Below are positions 34,192 to 44,664 of a stretch of DNA of 56,488 nt, in pieces. The notes beneath the pieces are model-generated. The model was not told the origin of the DNA. It was given only the letters and a program-made list of their open reading frames with translations, and ran no database searches. The position numbers were made by a program, and so were the translations under genes. Position 1 is the first letter of the stretch. The number at the start of each line of letters is the position of its first letter. Source of the DNA: Thermomonas hydrothermalis (lineage in GTDB: Bacteria; Pseudomonadota; Gammaproteobacteria; Xanthomonadales; Xanthomonadaceae). The DNA is taken from the NCBI RefSeq assembly GCF_900129205.1, contig NZ_FQUK01000016.1, positions 1 to 56,488 of the forward strand, in the 5' to 3' direction.

Positions 34192-35288
34192 CCCTCTCCC
34201 CGCTTCCCTCGCAGCGCTATGCCGAAGGCGTCGCCCGCGGCGACTGGCAGGACGATCCGGCACAGCATCGCGCCCTGGCCGCGCTGGATCGCCTGCATCG
34301 CGAGCTGACGGCGCCAGCGCCCGCATCGCATCGGGTTGCGCGCCTGCTCGGCCGGGCTCGCCCGCCGCACGTGCGCGGCCTGTACCTGTGGGGTGGGGTC
34401 GGGCGTGGCAAGACCTTTCTGATCGATCTGTTCTTCGCCGGCCTGCCGCTGGCACAAAAACGCCGCACCCATTTCCACCGTTTCATGCGCAGCGTGCACG
34501 AGGCGCTACGCGCCCATGCCGGTGAACGCGACCCGCTGGCAGTGATCGCCCGCGACTGGCGCCACACCCTGCGGGTGCTGGTGCTGGACGAGTTTTTCGT
34601 CAGCGACATCGGCGACGCCATGCTGCTTGGTCGCCTGCTCGACCGGCTGTTTGCCGAAGGCGTGGTGCTGGTCACCACCTCCAATACAGTGCCCGGCGAG
34701 CTGTACAAGGACGGCCTGCAACGCGCCCGCTTTCTGCCGGCGATCGACCTGATCGAACGCGAGTGCGAGGTGGTCGAACTGGTCAGCGCCACCGACTACC
34801 GGTTGCGCGCACTGACCCGTTCTCCGGTGTATCGCACGCCCCTGGACGCAGGCGCCGACGCCTGGCTGGAAGAACGCTGGCAGGCACTGGGCGGCGCGGA
34901 TGCGCAGCGCGAAACGCAGCTTCTCATCGACGACCGGCCGATCCCGGTGCGTGCGCTTGGCCACAACATGGCCTGGTTCGATTTTGCGGCCCTGTGCGAA
35001 GGCCCACGCGGCACCACCGACTACATCGAAATCGCACGCGAGTTCCACACCGTGCTGCTCGGCGGCATCCCTCGCTTCGATGCGTTGCAGGACGATGCCG
35101 CACGGCGTTTCGTCAATCTGATCGACGAGCTGTACGATCGCCACGTCAACCTGGTCTGCACCGCTGCCGCCGAGCCGATGGCGCTGTATGCGGGTGATGC
35201 GCTCTCGGGCGCGTTCGAACGCACCGCCTCGCGTCTGATCGAGATGCAGTCCACCGACTACCTGGCCCATCCCCACCACAGCGAATGA
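34188..35288 (+). CDS. zapE: Cell-division ATPase ZapE (AFG1-like)
   Basis: A 366-residue P-loop ATPase. The N-terminus [20 protein letters not shown] is typical. Walker A is GGVGRGKT (residues 69-76), the [12 protein letters not shown] helix follows, Walker B is VLVLDEFFV, and [11 protein letters not shown] supplies the sensor region. ZapE associates with FtsZ at the constricting septum in E. coli. It overlaps its upstream hydrolase and downstream queF by 4 bases each, so the three are translationally linked. Confidence 0.95.
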   Translation: MTLSPLPSQRYAEGVARGDWQDDPAQHRALAALDRLHRELTAPAPASHRVARLLGRARPPHVRGLYLWGGVGRGKTFLIDLFFAGLPLAQKRRTHFHRFMRSVHEALRAHAGERDPLAVIARDWRHTLRVLVLDEFFVSDIGDAMLLGRLLDRLFAEGVVLVTTSNTVPGELYKDGLQRARFLPAIDLIERECEVVELVSATDYRLRALTRSPVYRTPLDAGADAWLEERWQALGGADAQRETQLLIDDRPIPVRALGHNMAWFDFAALCEGPRGTTDYIEIAREFHTVLLGGIPRFDALQDDAARRFVNLIDELYDRHVNLVCTAAAEPMALYAGDALSGAFERTASRLIEMQSTDYLAHPHHSE

Positions 35289-36106
35289 CGACACACGCCC
35301 CCACCGACTCCCCGCTTGGCCGGCACACCCACTACCCGGATCGCTACGACCCTGGCCTGCTGTATCCGGTGCCGCGGGCACCGGCGCGGGCGGCACTGGG
35401 GATCGACGCGGCCGCTCTGCCGTTCATCGGCCATGACCGCTGGCAGGCGTTTGAACTGTCGTGGCTGGATCTGCGCGGTAAACCCTGCGTGGCCTGTGCC
35501 ACCCTGTGGGTGCCGGCGACATCACCGGCGCTGATCGAATCCAAATCGCTGAAGCTGTATCTGAACTCGCTCAATGCCCATCGCTTCCCCGATGCCGAGG
35601 CCGTGCGCGCCTGCATCGAAGCCGACCTGAGCGGCGCGGCGGGCGCGCCGGTGCAGCTGATGTTTTCGTTGCCGCCATTCGAGACCGCAGCGCCGGGCGA
35701 GTCCATCGACGTCCTGGACGTCACCATCACCTCCTATGGGCCACCGGACGCATCGCTTTTGCAGGCGGATCCAGACACCATCGTCGAGGAAACCCTGACC
35801 AGCGCGCTGTTGAAGTCCAACTGCCCGGTGACCGGCCAGCCGGACTGGGCGGATGTCTGCATCCGCTATCGCGGCCCGCGCATCGACCGCGCCAGCCTGC
35901 TGCGCTATCTGGTCAGCTTCCGCGAACACGCCGGCTTTCACGAACAGTGCGTGGAGCAGGTCTTCGTCGATCTCATGGCCCGCTGTGCACCCCAGCGGCT
36001 GTCGGTGGAAGCGCGCTACACCCGGCGCGGCGGATTGGACATCAACCCCTGGCGTGCCACCCCCGGCGATACGCCGCCGCCGCCACGCCGCACCTTGCGG
36101 CAATGA
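35285..36106 (+). CDS. queF: 7-cyano-7-deazaguanine reductase QueF
   Basis: A 273-residue NADPH-dependent enzyme that reduces preQ0 to preQ1 in queuosine synthesis. The C-terminal catalytic half has Cys180 in [13 protein letters not shown] with the catalytic Asp187 seven residues later. [11 protein letters not shown] (85-95) is the QueF signature in the other half. This is the long bimodular (YqcD/Nramp-like two-domain) form found in proteobacteria. Its ATG overlaps zapE and its TGA overlaps the following lipoprotein gene. Other queuosine genes are not in the window. Confidence 0.95.
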   Translation: MTTHAPTDSPLGRHTHYPDRYDPGLLYPVPRAPARAALGIDAAALPFIGHDRWQAFELSWLDLRGKPCVACATLWVPATSPALIESKSLKLYLNSLNAHRFPDAEAVRACIEADLSGAAGAPVQLMFSLPPFETAAPGESIDVLDVTITSYGPPDASLLQADPDTIVEETLTSALLKSNCPVTGQPDWADVCIRYRGPRIDRASLLRYLVSFREHAGFHEQCVEQVFVDLMARCAPQRLSVEARYTRRGGLDINPWRATPGDTPPPPRRTLRQ

Positions 36107-36600
36107 ACCCGGCGCGCGCGCGACCGCTGCTGCTGGCCGCGCTGCTGGCGGCCTGCCAGCAGCGCCCGGCACCGGCCGTGCCGCCGCCACCCGTCGCACC
36201 GCCGCCCCTGCCGGCACCCAATGGCTTGCACGTGGCCGCGCTGACCCTGGGCAATGCACTGGACGCGCAGGGCCGGGTGGCGACCCCGCAGGTGCGCTTT
36301 GCGGCGGGCGATACCTTTCATGTCAGCGTCGATCTGGCCGGCACGGATGCCGCCGAGCACGTGCTCGACCTGCGCTGGCACTACCTCGACACCCGCCAGC
36401 AAATCCTGGAAGAACGCAAGCGCATCAATGGTCACAACGAGCGGCATGTGCATTTCCAGCTCGCCAAACCGGATGGTTGGCCGCCCGGCCAGTACCGGCT
36501 GGAGCTGCGGCTGGACGGCCAGCTCGTGCAGGCGCGGCAGTTCGACGTGGTGCCGCCAGCGGCCCCACATTCCGGCACCTTGCGCAATGCGCGACAATGA
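36103..36600 (+). CDS. Putative lipoprotein, function unknown
   Basis: A 165-residue protein. A short basic start and hydrophobic stretch lead to the lipobox ALLAAC (Cys at residue 18), then a Pro-rich linker and a C-terminal domain with alternating beta-like segments such as [25 protein letters not shown] and [11 protein letters not shown]. This resembles an immunoglobulin-like fold of the kind seen in periplasmic lipoproteins. I do not recognise a named family. It is the last gene of the hydrolase-zapE-queF operon, ATGA-coupled to queF. Confidence 0.75.
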   Translation: MNPARARPLLLAALLAACQQRPAPAVPPPPVAPPPLPAPNGLHVAALTLGNALDAQGRVATPQVRFAAGDTFHVSVDLAGTDAAEHVLDLRWHYLDTRQQILEERKRINGHNERHVHFQLAKPDGWPPGQYRLELRLDGQLVQARQFDVVPPAAPHSGTLRNARQ

Positions 36601-36620
36601 CGGCTTTCCCGCGTCCGTGA

Positions 36621-38840
<2,220 letters not shown>

Positions 38841-38865
38841 GCCGTCTGCGCCATGCGGCGCGGCC

Positions 38866-39411
38866 ATGCTGATTGCGTTCAACAAACCGTACGGGGTGCT
38901 GTGCCAGTTCACCGACCGCAGCACCCCGCCGCGGCCCACCCTGGCAGGCTTCGGCCTGCCGCCGGGCGTGTATCCGGCCGGTCGGCTGGATTTCGATTCC
39001 GAAGGGCTGCTGCTGCTCACCGATGACGGGCGTCTGGCACATCGCCTGACCGACCCGCGGCACAAGCAACCCAAGACGTACTGGGTTCAGGTCGAAGGCC
39101 TGCCCACTCCGGCCCAGCTGGCCCAGTTGCGCACTGGCGTGCAGCTCAATGACGGCCCCACCCGACCAGCCCGGGTGGCACTGCTGCAACCACCGCCGAT
39201 CCTGTGGCCGCGCACACCGCCGGTGCGCGTCCGCAAAACCGTCCCGGATGCCTGGCTGTCGCTCACTCTCACCGAAGGCCGCAACCGGCAGGTGCGGCGG
39301 ATGACCGCCGCTGTCGGCCTGCCCACCCTGCGCCTGGTGCGGGTGGCGATCGGCCGCTACCGGCTCGACGATCTGGCCCCGGGTCAGTGGCGGGTGCTGG
39401 ACGGCGGCTGA
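38866..39411 (+). CDS. rluE: 23S rRNA pseudouridine synthase RluE
   Basis: A 181-residue RsuA/RluB/E/F-type pseudouridine synthase lacking the S4 domain, which fits RluE (position 2457 of 23S rRNA). [16 protein letters not shown] is followed by the catalytic [14 protein letters not shown] with Asp42, then KTYWVQVEG and [10 protein letters not shown]. It converges with the small membrane-protein gene ending at 39433. Confidence 0.9.
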   Translation: MLIAFNKPYGVLCQFTDRSTPPRPTLAGFGLPPGVYPAGRLDFDSEGLLLLTDDGRLAHRLTDPRHKQPKTYWVQVEGLPTPAQLAQLRTGVQLNDGPTRPARVALLQPPPILWPRTPPVRVRKTVPDAWLSLTLTEGRNRQVRRMTAAVGLPTLRLVRVAIGRYRLDDLAPGQWRVLDGG

Positions 39412-39432
39412 CCGCAGCGACTGTCAAGCCGG

Positions 39433-39759
39433 TCAGACGCCGTACTCGTCGCGCTCGTATTCGTCCCGCCGCAACGCACGCACCTGCCGGGACTGACCTT
39501 CCAGCACCGCCTGCTGCCGTGCCCGCTGGCGCACGGCGTACCACAGCACGCCAGCACCGACCACCGCCGCTCCCACCAGCCAGGGATTGCGACGCACGAC
39601 CTGACCCGCCACACGGGCGCCGGTGCGCAGTGCGGCCAGCGTGGCGCCCGCACTCAGCCAGTGCAGGGCCTGCTCGCCAAGCCCGGCACTGGCCCGCCGG
39701 GACGCCGGCTGCCGAACCGGGGGCGGGGAGGCGGGTGAGGTGTCATCGTGTGAAGACAT
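39433..39759 (-). CDS. Small single-helix membrane protein, unknown
   Basis: A 108-residue protein: a Pro/Ser-rich N-terminus, one clear membrane helix (PWLVGAAVVGAGVLWYAV) and a basic then acidic C-terminus ending DEYERDEYGV. No domain is recognised. It is divergent from the marR-emr operon, whose promoter lies within 90 bases, so regulation could be shared. It might be an inner-membrane anchor or stress protein; no role can be argued. Confidence 0.65.
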   Translation of the reverse strand: MSSHDDTSPASPPPVRQPASRRASAGLGEQALHWLSAGATLAALRTGARVAGQVVRRNPWLVGAAVVGAGVLWYAVRQRARQQAVLEGQSRQVRALRRDEYERDEYGV

Positions 39760-39821
39760 GGTTGACCTCCGGAACTTGTTGTCGTGGAGCGATGCTGTTG
39801 ATCTTGCGGCATGGCGGTGGA

Positions 39822-39850
39822 TTGCGCATCGTGCACCTGCCGCATATAGT
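39822..39850 (+). promoter_or_regulatory. Sigma-70 promoter of the marR-emr operon
   Basis: TTGCGC (39822-39827), a 17-base spacer and TATAGT (39845-39850) form a good promoter. The marR ATG is 46 bases after the -10. The -10 box is overlapped by the operator at 39846-39865. Confidence 0.7.
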
Positions 39851-39865
39851 TCACAACTGAACTAT
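39846..39865. promoter_or_regulatory. Palindromic operator, ATAGTTC-N6-GAACTAT
   Basis: Two perfect 7-base arms separated by 6 bases overlap the -10 box and start region of the marR-emr promoter. This is the size and position expected for binding of a MarR-type dimer, so autorepression by the adjacent regulator is likely. Confidence 0.7.
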
Positions 39866-39895
39866 CCATTTCTGCAAAACGGCCCCTGCCACCGC

Positions 39896-40441
39896 ATGTC
39901 CCGCCCCAGCCCGTCCGACAGCAACGCAACACTTGCCCTGATCGAAGGCGGGGTGGCACGCACGGCGGCCCGGCTGCCCGGACTGCCGGCCGAGCAGGTG
40001 GTGCTGCTCAAGTTGATCCGTCACGTGGCCGGCCGCATTCACGCCCGCCTTACCGAACGCTTGCGCGCCCATGGCCTCAACGAATCCGATTTCCAGACCC
40101 TGATGGCGCTGTTCAGCAGCCCGTCCGGGGTGGCCACACCGGGCGCACTGTGTCAGTCCGCCCACGAGACGCGCACCAACATGACCCGGATCACCGATGG
40201 CCTGGTCGCGCGCGGCCTGTTGCTGCGCACGCCCTGTCCGCAGGATCGCCGGCGCGTCGAACTGCGCTTGAGCCCGCAAGGGGAAGCGCTGGTGGGCCAA
40301 CTGCTGCCGGAGATGTTCCCCACCCTGCACGCGCTGTTTGCCCCGCTGTCCGCGCGCGACCGCACCACCCTGCGCCGGCTGCTTGCCCGGCTGGTGCAGC
40401 AGCTCGACCACATGGACGCTTCCGAGGCCCTGCCCGCATGA
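39896..40441 (+). CDS. MarR-family transcriptional repressor
   Basis: A 181-residue winged-helix regulator. VVLLKLIRHVAGRIHARLTERLRAHGLNESDF opens the family fold. The recognition part is SAHETRTNMTRITDGLVARGLLLR and the wing is TPCPQDRRRVELRLSPQG. Its likely operator is the palindrome 30 bases upstream. Its stop overlaps the efflux gene ATG (ATGA), so it is co-expressed with the emr pump it probably controls, as EmrR does in E. coli. The inducing drug is unknown. Confidence 0.92.
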   Translation: MSRPSPSDSNATLALIEGGVARTAARLPGLPAEQVVLLKLIRHVAGRIHARLTERLRAHGLNESDFQTLMALFSSPSGVATPGALCQSAHETRTNMTRITDGLVARGLLLRTPCPQDRRRVELRLSPQGEALVGQLLPEMFPTLHALFAPLSARDRTTLRRLLARLVQQLDHMDASEALPA

Positions 40442-41895
40442 TCCGACGTCGTTTCCCGGCCGCACAGCGCGCCTTGCTGGGCGCCGCCATCGCGCTGACG
40501 CTGGCCGCCTGTGCCGCGCCGCCCCGTCTGGCCCCTCCCACCCTGACCGAGCGTGCGCCGATGTCGGCACCCCCCGGCCAGACCGCCGCCTGGCCGGCGG
40601 CCGACTGGTGGCAGCGGTATCAGGACCCGACATTGGACACGCTGATCCGCCGCGCCTTGGCGGACGCCCCGGCACTGGCGCAGGCCCAGGCCCGGCTGGC
40701 GCTGGCCCAGGCCGCGGTTGCCGCCCAGGCCGCCGATGCCGGCGTGCTGGTCGCTGCCAGTGCGTCCGTACAACGCCAGCGGATCAGCGAACACGGCCTG
40801 TTCCCGGTGCGGTTCCTGGGCTTTACCTGGTACAGCCAGGCCGATCTCGGCGCACAGTTGCAATACGACCTCGACTGGTGGGGCAAGCATCGCGCCGCCA
40901 TCGCCGCCGCCGCAGGCCAGGCCCGGGCTGCCGCCGCCGAGGCCGAGCAGGCGCGACTGACGATTGCCACCGCAGTGGCGCAGCTGTATTTCGGCTGGCA
41001 GGCGGATCAGGCCCGGCTGGCGTTGGCCGATCAGGCCGTGCAGGCACAGCAACGCCTGCTGACGCTGGCACGCGCCCGCGCAGCCCAGGGCCTGGACGGG
41101 AGCGACGCCGTGCATGGCGCCGAGGCGGCGCTGGCCGCAGCAGAGCGCGCCCGGCGCGGCTTGGCCGCCAGCGCCGATGGTCGTCGCATCGCCCTGGCCG
41201 CCCTGCTCGGGGTCGCTCCGGATGCGCTGCCGCCACTACAGCCACGCCCGCTGCCCACGCCCGCCGCCGGGGTGCCGGAGGATGCCTCGCTGGGCCTGCT
41301 CGCACGCCGCCCGGATATCCTCGCCAGCCGCTGGCGCGTGGAGGCGGCGGTGCAGGACGTGGCCGCCGCGCGTGCCGCATTCTTTCCCGATCTCAGCCTG
41401 AAGGCGCTGGTCGGTCTGTCCAGTATCGACCTGGGCCGTCTGCTCACGGCCGGCAGCCGGGTTGCCCTGCTGCAGCCGGCGCTGTCGCTGCCCCTGTTCG
41501 ATGCTGGCCGGCTGCGCGCCGCCTATGGCATCCGCCGGGCCCAGCTGGACGCCGCGGTGGCCGATTACCACGCCAGTGTGGTGCAGGCGGCCCGCGAGGT
41601 GCAGCAGCAGGCACTGACGGTGGCACAGCTCGCCGACGAAGCCGCCCAGCAGGCCGCCGCACTGGCCGCCGCCCAGGCATTGCAGGCCAATGCCGAGGCC
41701 CGGGCACGCGCTGGCCTGGGCGATGACCGCAGCCGGGCGCAGGCCGCGCTTGCGCTGCTGCAGGCGCAGGATGCCGCCACCGTGCTGGCCGCCGCCCGCC
41801 TCACTGCCGACATTGCGCTGATCCAGAGCCTGGGCGGCGGCGATGTCGATGCTTCCCCCCGTTCCTCCGCACCTCAGGACGCCACCTCGCCATGA
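40438..41895 (+). CDS. Outer-membrane efflux lipoprotein (NodT/TolC-like)
   Basis: A 485-residue outer-membrane factor. MIRRRF and a hydrophobic stretch lead to the lipobox TLAAC, and WWQRYQDPTLDTLIRRALADAP is the NodT-family start. Long Ala/Gln-rich alpha-helical barrel repeats follow in two copies, with ARRPDILASRWRVEAAVQDV between them. It should form the exit duct for the emrA-emrB pump encoded next. It overlaps marR and emrA by 4 bases each. Confidence 0.92.
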   Translation: MIRRRFPAAQRALLGAAIALTLAACAAPPRLAPPTLTERAPMSAPPGQTAAWPAADWWQRYQDPTLDTLIRRALADAPALAQAQARLALAQAAVAAQAADAGVLVAASASVQRQRISEHGLFPVRFLGFTWYSQADLGAQLQYDLDWWGKHRAAIAAAAGQARAAAAEAEQARLTIATAVAQLYFGWQADQARLALADQAVQAQQRLLTLARARAAQGLDGSDAVHGAEAALAAAERARRGLAASADGRRIALAALLGVAPDALPPLQPRPLPTPAAGVPEDASLGLLARRPDILASRWRVEAAVQDVAAARAAFFPDLSLKALVGLSSIDLGRLLTAGSRVALLQPALSLPLFDAGRLRAAYGIRRAQLDAAVADYHASVVQAAREVQQQALTVAQLADEAAQQAAALAAAQALQANAEARARAGLGDDRSRAQAALALLQAQDAATVLAAARLTADIALIQSLGGGDVDASPRSSAPQDATSP

Positions 41896-43067
41896 GCATG
41901 CCCACCGACTCCACCGCCAGCGCTGCCAGCCCCGGCAATGGCCGCCGCAAGCGCCTGCTGCTGATCATCACCACCGTGTTCGCCCTGGCCGGCCTGACCT
42001 GGCTGCTGCTGTGGCTGCTGGTGTTCTCGCAGCGGCAGACCACTGATAACGCCTATGTCGGCGGCAACCAGGTCGGCGTCAATGCGCGGGTGGCCGGCAC
42101 GGTGACGGCCATCTTTGCCGACGACAGCGACCGCGTGCAGGCCGGCCAGGTGCTGGTGCAACTCGACCCCACCGACACCCGGCTCGCCCTCGACCGCGCC
42201 CGTGCCACACTGGCGCAGGCGGTTCGGCAGGTTCGTCAGGCCGACAGCGGGGCATCCGCCGCCCGTGCCGCCGAAGCCCAGGCGCAGCTGGCACTGGCGC
42301 AAGCCGAAGCGGATTACCGCCGACGTCTGCCGCTGCTGGCGGAAAAAGCGGTGCCACCGGAAGACGTGGCCCACGCCCGCGAGGCGGTGGAACGCGCCCG
42401 TGCCGCACTGGCGCAGGCACGCGGGCAGGCGCAGGCGCAGCAGGCGCTGGTCGAAGGTGTGCCGGTCGCGCGCAACCCGATCGTGCAGCAGGCCCGCACC
42501 GCCTTCATCGAAGCCTGGGTGGCGCACCACCGCACCACCATCGTGGCGCCGGTGGATGGCATCGTCGCCGGCCGCAGCGTGCAGGTCGGCCAGCTGGTTT
42601 CGCCGGGGCAGCCGCTGTTGAAGATCCTGCCGCTGGATCAGGTGTGGGTGGACGCCAACTTCAAGGAAAGCCAGCTGGCCAAGATCCGGCTCGGCCAGCC
42701 GGCCACCTTGACCAGCGATCTGTACGGCAGCGGCGTGGTGTTCCACGGCAAGGTGGCTGGCATCGCCGCCGGCACCGGCAGCGTGTTTGCCCTGCTGCCG
42801 GCGCAGAACGCCAGTGGCAACTGGATCAAGGTGGTGCAACGGGTGCCGGTGCGGATCGCGCTGACCCGTGACGACACCCTGCGCGCACACCCGCTGCGGC
42901 TGGGCCTGTCCATGGAGGTGGAGGTCGATACCCGCGACCAGTCCGGGCCGCGCCTGCCGACGCAGCCGCACACCGCCGCCGTCGCCCGCACGGACGTGTA
43001 CGCGCACGACCTGCAGGATGCCGAGCGCGAAGCCGATGCCATCATCGCCGCCAACGGCGGCCGCTGA
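41892..43067 (+). CDS. emrA: EmrA-type membrane-fusion protein
   Basis: A 391-residue periplasmic adaptor of the HlyD/EmrA family. It has one N-terminal membrane helix (LLLIITTVFALAGLTWLLLWLL), TTDNAYVGGNQVGVNARVAGTV (lipoyl half), an Ala-rich coiled hairpin, then VAPVDGIVAGRSVQVGQLVSPGQPL and VWVDANFKESQLAKIR, which are EmrA signatures. It joins the inner-membrane pump to the outer-membrane factor. The stop is 9 bases before emrB. Confidence 0.95.
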   Translation: MSMPTDSTASAASPGNGRRKRLLLIITTVFALAGLTWLLLWLLVFSQRQTTDNAYVGGNQVGVNARVAGTVTAIFADDSDRVQAGQVLVQLDPTDTRLALDRARATLAQAVRQVRQADSGASAARAAEAQAQLALAQAEADYRRRLPLLAEKAVPPEDVAHAREAVERARAALAQARGQAQAQQALVEGVPVARNPIVQQARTAFIEAWVAHHRTTIVAPVDGIVAGRSVQVGQLVSPGQPLLKILPLDQVWVDANFKESQLAKIRLGQPATLTSDLYGSGVVFHGKVAGIAAGTGSVFALLPAQNASGNWIKVVQRVPVRIALTRDDTLRAHPLRLGLSMEVEVDTRDQSGPRLPTQPHTAAVARTDVYAHDLQDAEREADAIIAANGGR

Positions 43068-43076
43068 CGCCTCACC

Positions 43077-44648
43077 ATGGCCACGCCCGCCGCCGATGCC
43101 GCACCTGCCGCGGCCGCGTCACCCAAGCCGCCACTGACCGGCGGCGCGCTGGCGCTGTTGACCCTGGCGATTGCGCTGTCCACCTTCATGGAAGTGCTGG
43201 ACATCACCATCGTCAACGTCTCGGTGCCGACCATCGCCGGCAGTCTCAGCGTCGGCGTGTCGGAAGGCACCTGGGCGATCAGCTCCTACTCGCTGGCCAG
43301 CGCCATCGTGCAGCCGCTGACCGGCTGGCTGGCGCGCCGGTTTGGCGAGGTGCGCACCTTCACCGCCTCGGTCACCCTGTTCGTCGTGTTTTCCGTGCTC
43401 TGCGGCTTTGCCACCAGCATGCCGATGCTGGTGGTGGCGCGCCTGCTGCAAGGACTGGTCTCGGGGCCGATGGTGGCCCTGTCGATGACCCTGCTGCTGG
43501 CCAACTACCCGCAGGAAAAGAAGGGCATGGCGCTGGCGCTGTGGGCGATGACGGTGATCGTGGCGCCGATCTTCGGCCCGATCCTGGGCGGCTGGATCAC
43601 CGACAACTATTCCTGGCACTGGATCTTTTTCATCAACGCGCCGGTGGGCCTGCTCGCCGCGCTGGTGGTGTGGACCCTGCTGCGCGACCGCGAGACCCCG
43701 ATCCGCAAGGTGCCGATCGACCGGGTCGGGCTGGCGCTGCTGGTGATCGGCGTGGGCGCCTTGCAGTTCATGCTCGACAACGGCAATGACAAGGACTGGT
43801 TCAACTCTCCGTTGATCACCACCCTGTTCATCATCGCCATCGTCTGCCTGACCTTCTTCGTGGCCTGGGAGCTGACCGATGACCACCCGGTGGTCGATCT
43901 GACCCTGTTCCGGCAACGCAATTTCCGGGTCGGGGTGATCGCGCTGTCGATCGGCATGTTCGGGTTCTTCGGCATCAACGTGGTGTATCCGCTGTGGCTG
44001 CAGACCACCCTGGGCTATACCGCCGAATGGGCCGGGCTGGCCACCGCGCCGGTCGGCATCCTGGCCGTGCTGTTTTCACCGCTGGTGGGGCGCCTGATTG
44101 CCCGGGCCGATCTGCGCATCATGGTCAGCTTCGCCTTCCTGGTGTTTGCCTTCACCACCCACTGGTTCTCCACCTTCACCGCCCAGGCCAGCTTCGATCA
44201 GCTGATCTGGCCGCGCCTGCTGCAGGGCCTGGGCGTGGCGTTCTTCTTCATTCCGCTCAACCAGATCATCCTGTCCGGCCTGCCGCCCAGTGAGATCGCC
44301 AGCGCCTCGGGGCTGTCCAACTTCTTCCGCACCATCGCCGGCAGCATTTCCACCGCGGTTAGCGTGACCCTGTGGCAGCATCGCGCCGACTACCACCACG
44401 CGGTGCTGGCCGAAAGCGTCAACGCCGCACGCCCGGCCGCCGAACACTGGTTGGGGACTCTGCAAGGTAGCGGGCTGGCCTCGGGTCAGGCGCTGGCCGT
44501 GACCGACCAGACCATCAACCTGCAGGCCTTCACCCTGGCGGTCAACGATGTGTTCATGCTGTTCTCGGCGATGTTCGTGGCGATGATCGTGCTGGTGTGG
44601 TGGGCGCGACCGCCGTTTGGCAGCACCGGCGGCGCGGCAGCGCACTAA
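43077..44648 (+). CDS. emrB: EmrB-type MFS drug exporter (DHA2, 14 helices)
   Basis: A 523-residue proton-driven exporter. Hydrophobic segments fit 14 helices. TFMEVLDITIVNVSVPTIAGSL is the DHA2 helix-1 signature, GWLARRFGEVRTF the loop 2-3 motif and MTVIVAPIFGPILGGWITD the motif C region. With the NodT factor and EmrA it forms a tripartite pump under MarR control. It converges on hrpB with only 16 bases between, and no terminator is visible there. Confidence 0.95.
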   Translation: MATPAADAAPAAAASPKPPLTGGALALLTLAIALSTFMEVLDITIVNVSVPTIAGSLSVGVSEGTWAISSYSLASAIVQPLTGWLARRFGEVRTFTASVTLFVVFSVLCGFATSMPMLVVARLLQGLVSGPMVALSMTLLLANYPQEKKGMALALWAMTVIVAPIFGPILGGWITDNYSWHWIFFINAPVGLLAALVVWTLLRDRETPIRKVPIDRVGLALLVIGVGALQFMLDNGNDKDWFNSPLITTLFIIAIVCLTFFVAWELTDDHPVVDLTLFRQRNFRVGVIALSIGMFGFFGINVVYPLWLQTTLGYTAEWAGLATAPVGILAVLFSPLVGRLIARADLRIMVSFAFLVFAFTTHWFSTFTAQASFDQLIWPRLLQGLGVAFFFIPLNQIILSGLPPSEIASASGLSNFFRTIAGSISTAVSVTLWQHRADYHHAVLAESVNAARPAAEHWLGTLQGSGLASGQALAVTDQTINLQAFTLAVNDVFMLFSAMFVAMIVLVWWARPPFGSTGGAAAH

Positions 44649-44664
44649 AAAACCCTGTCTTGAC

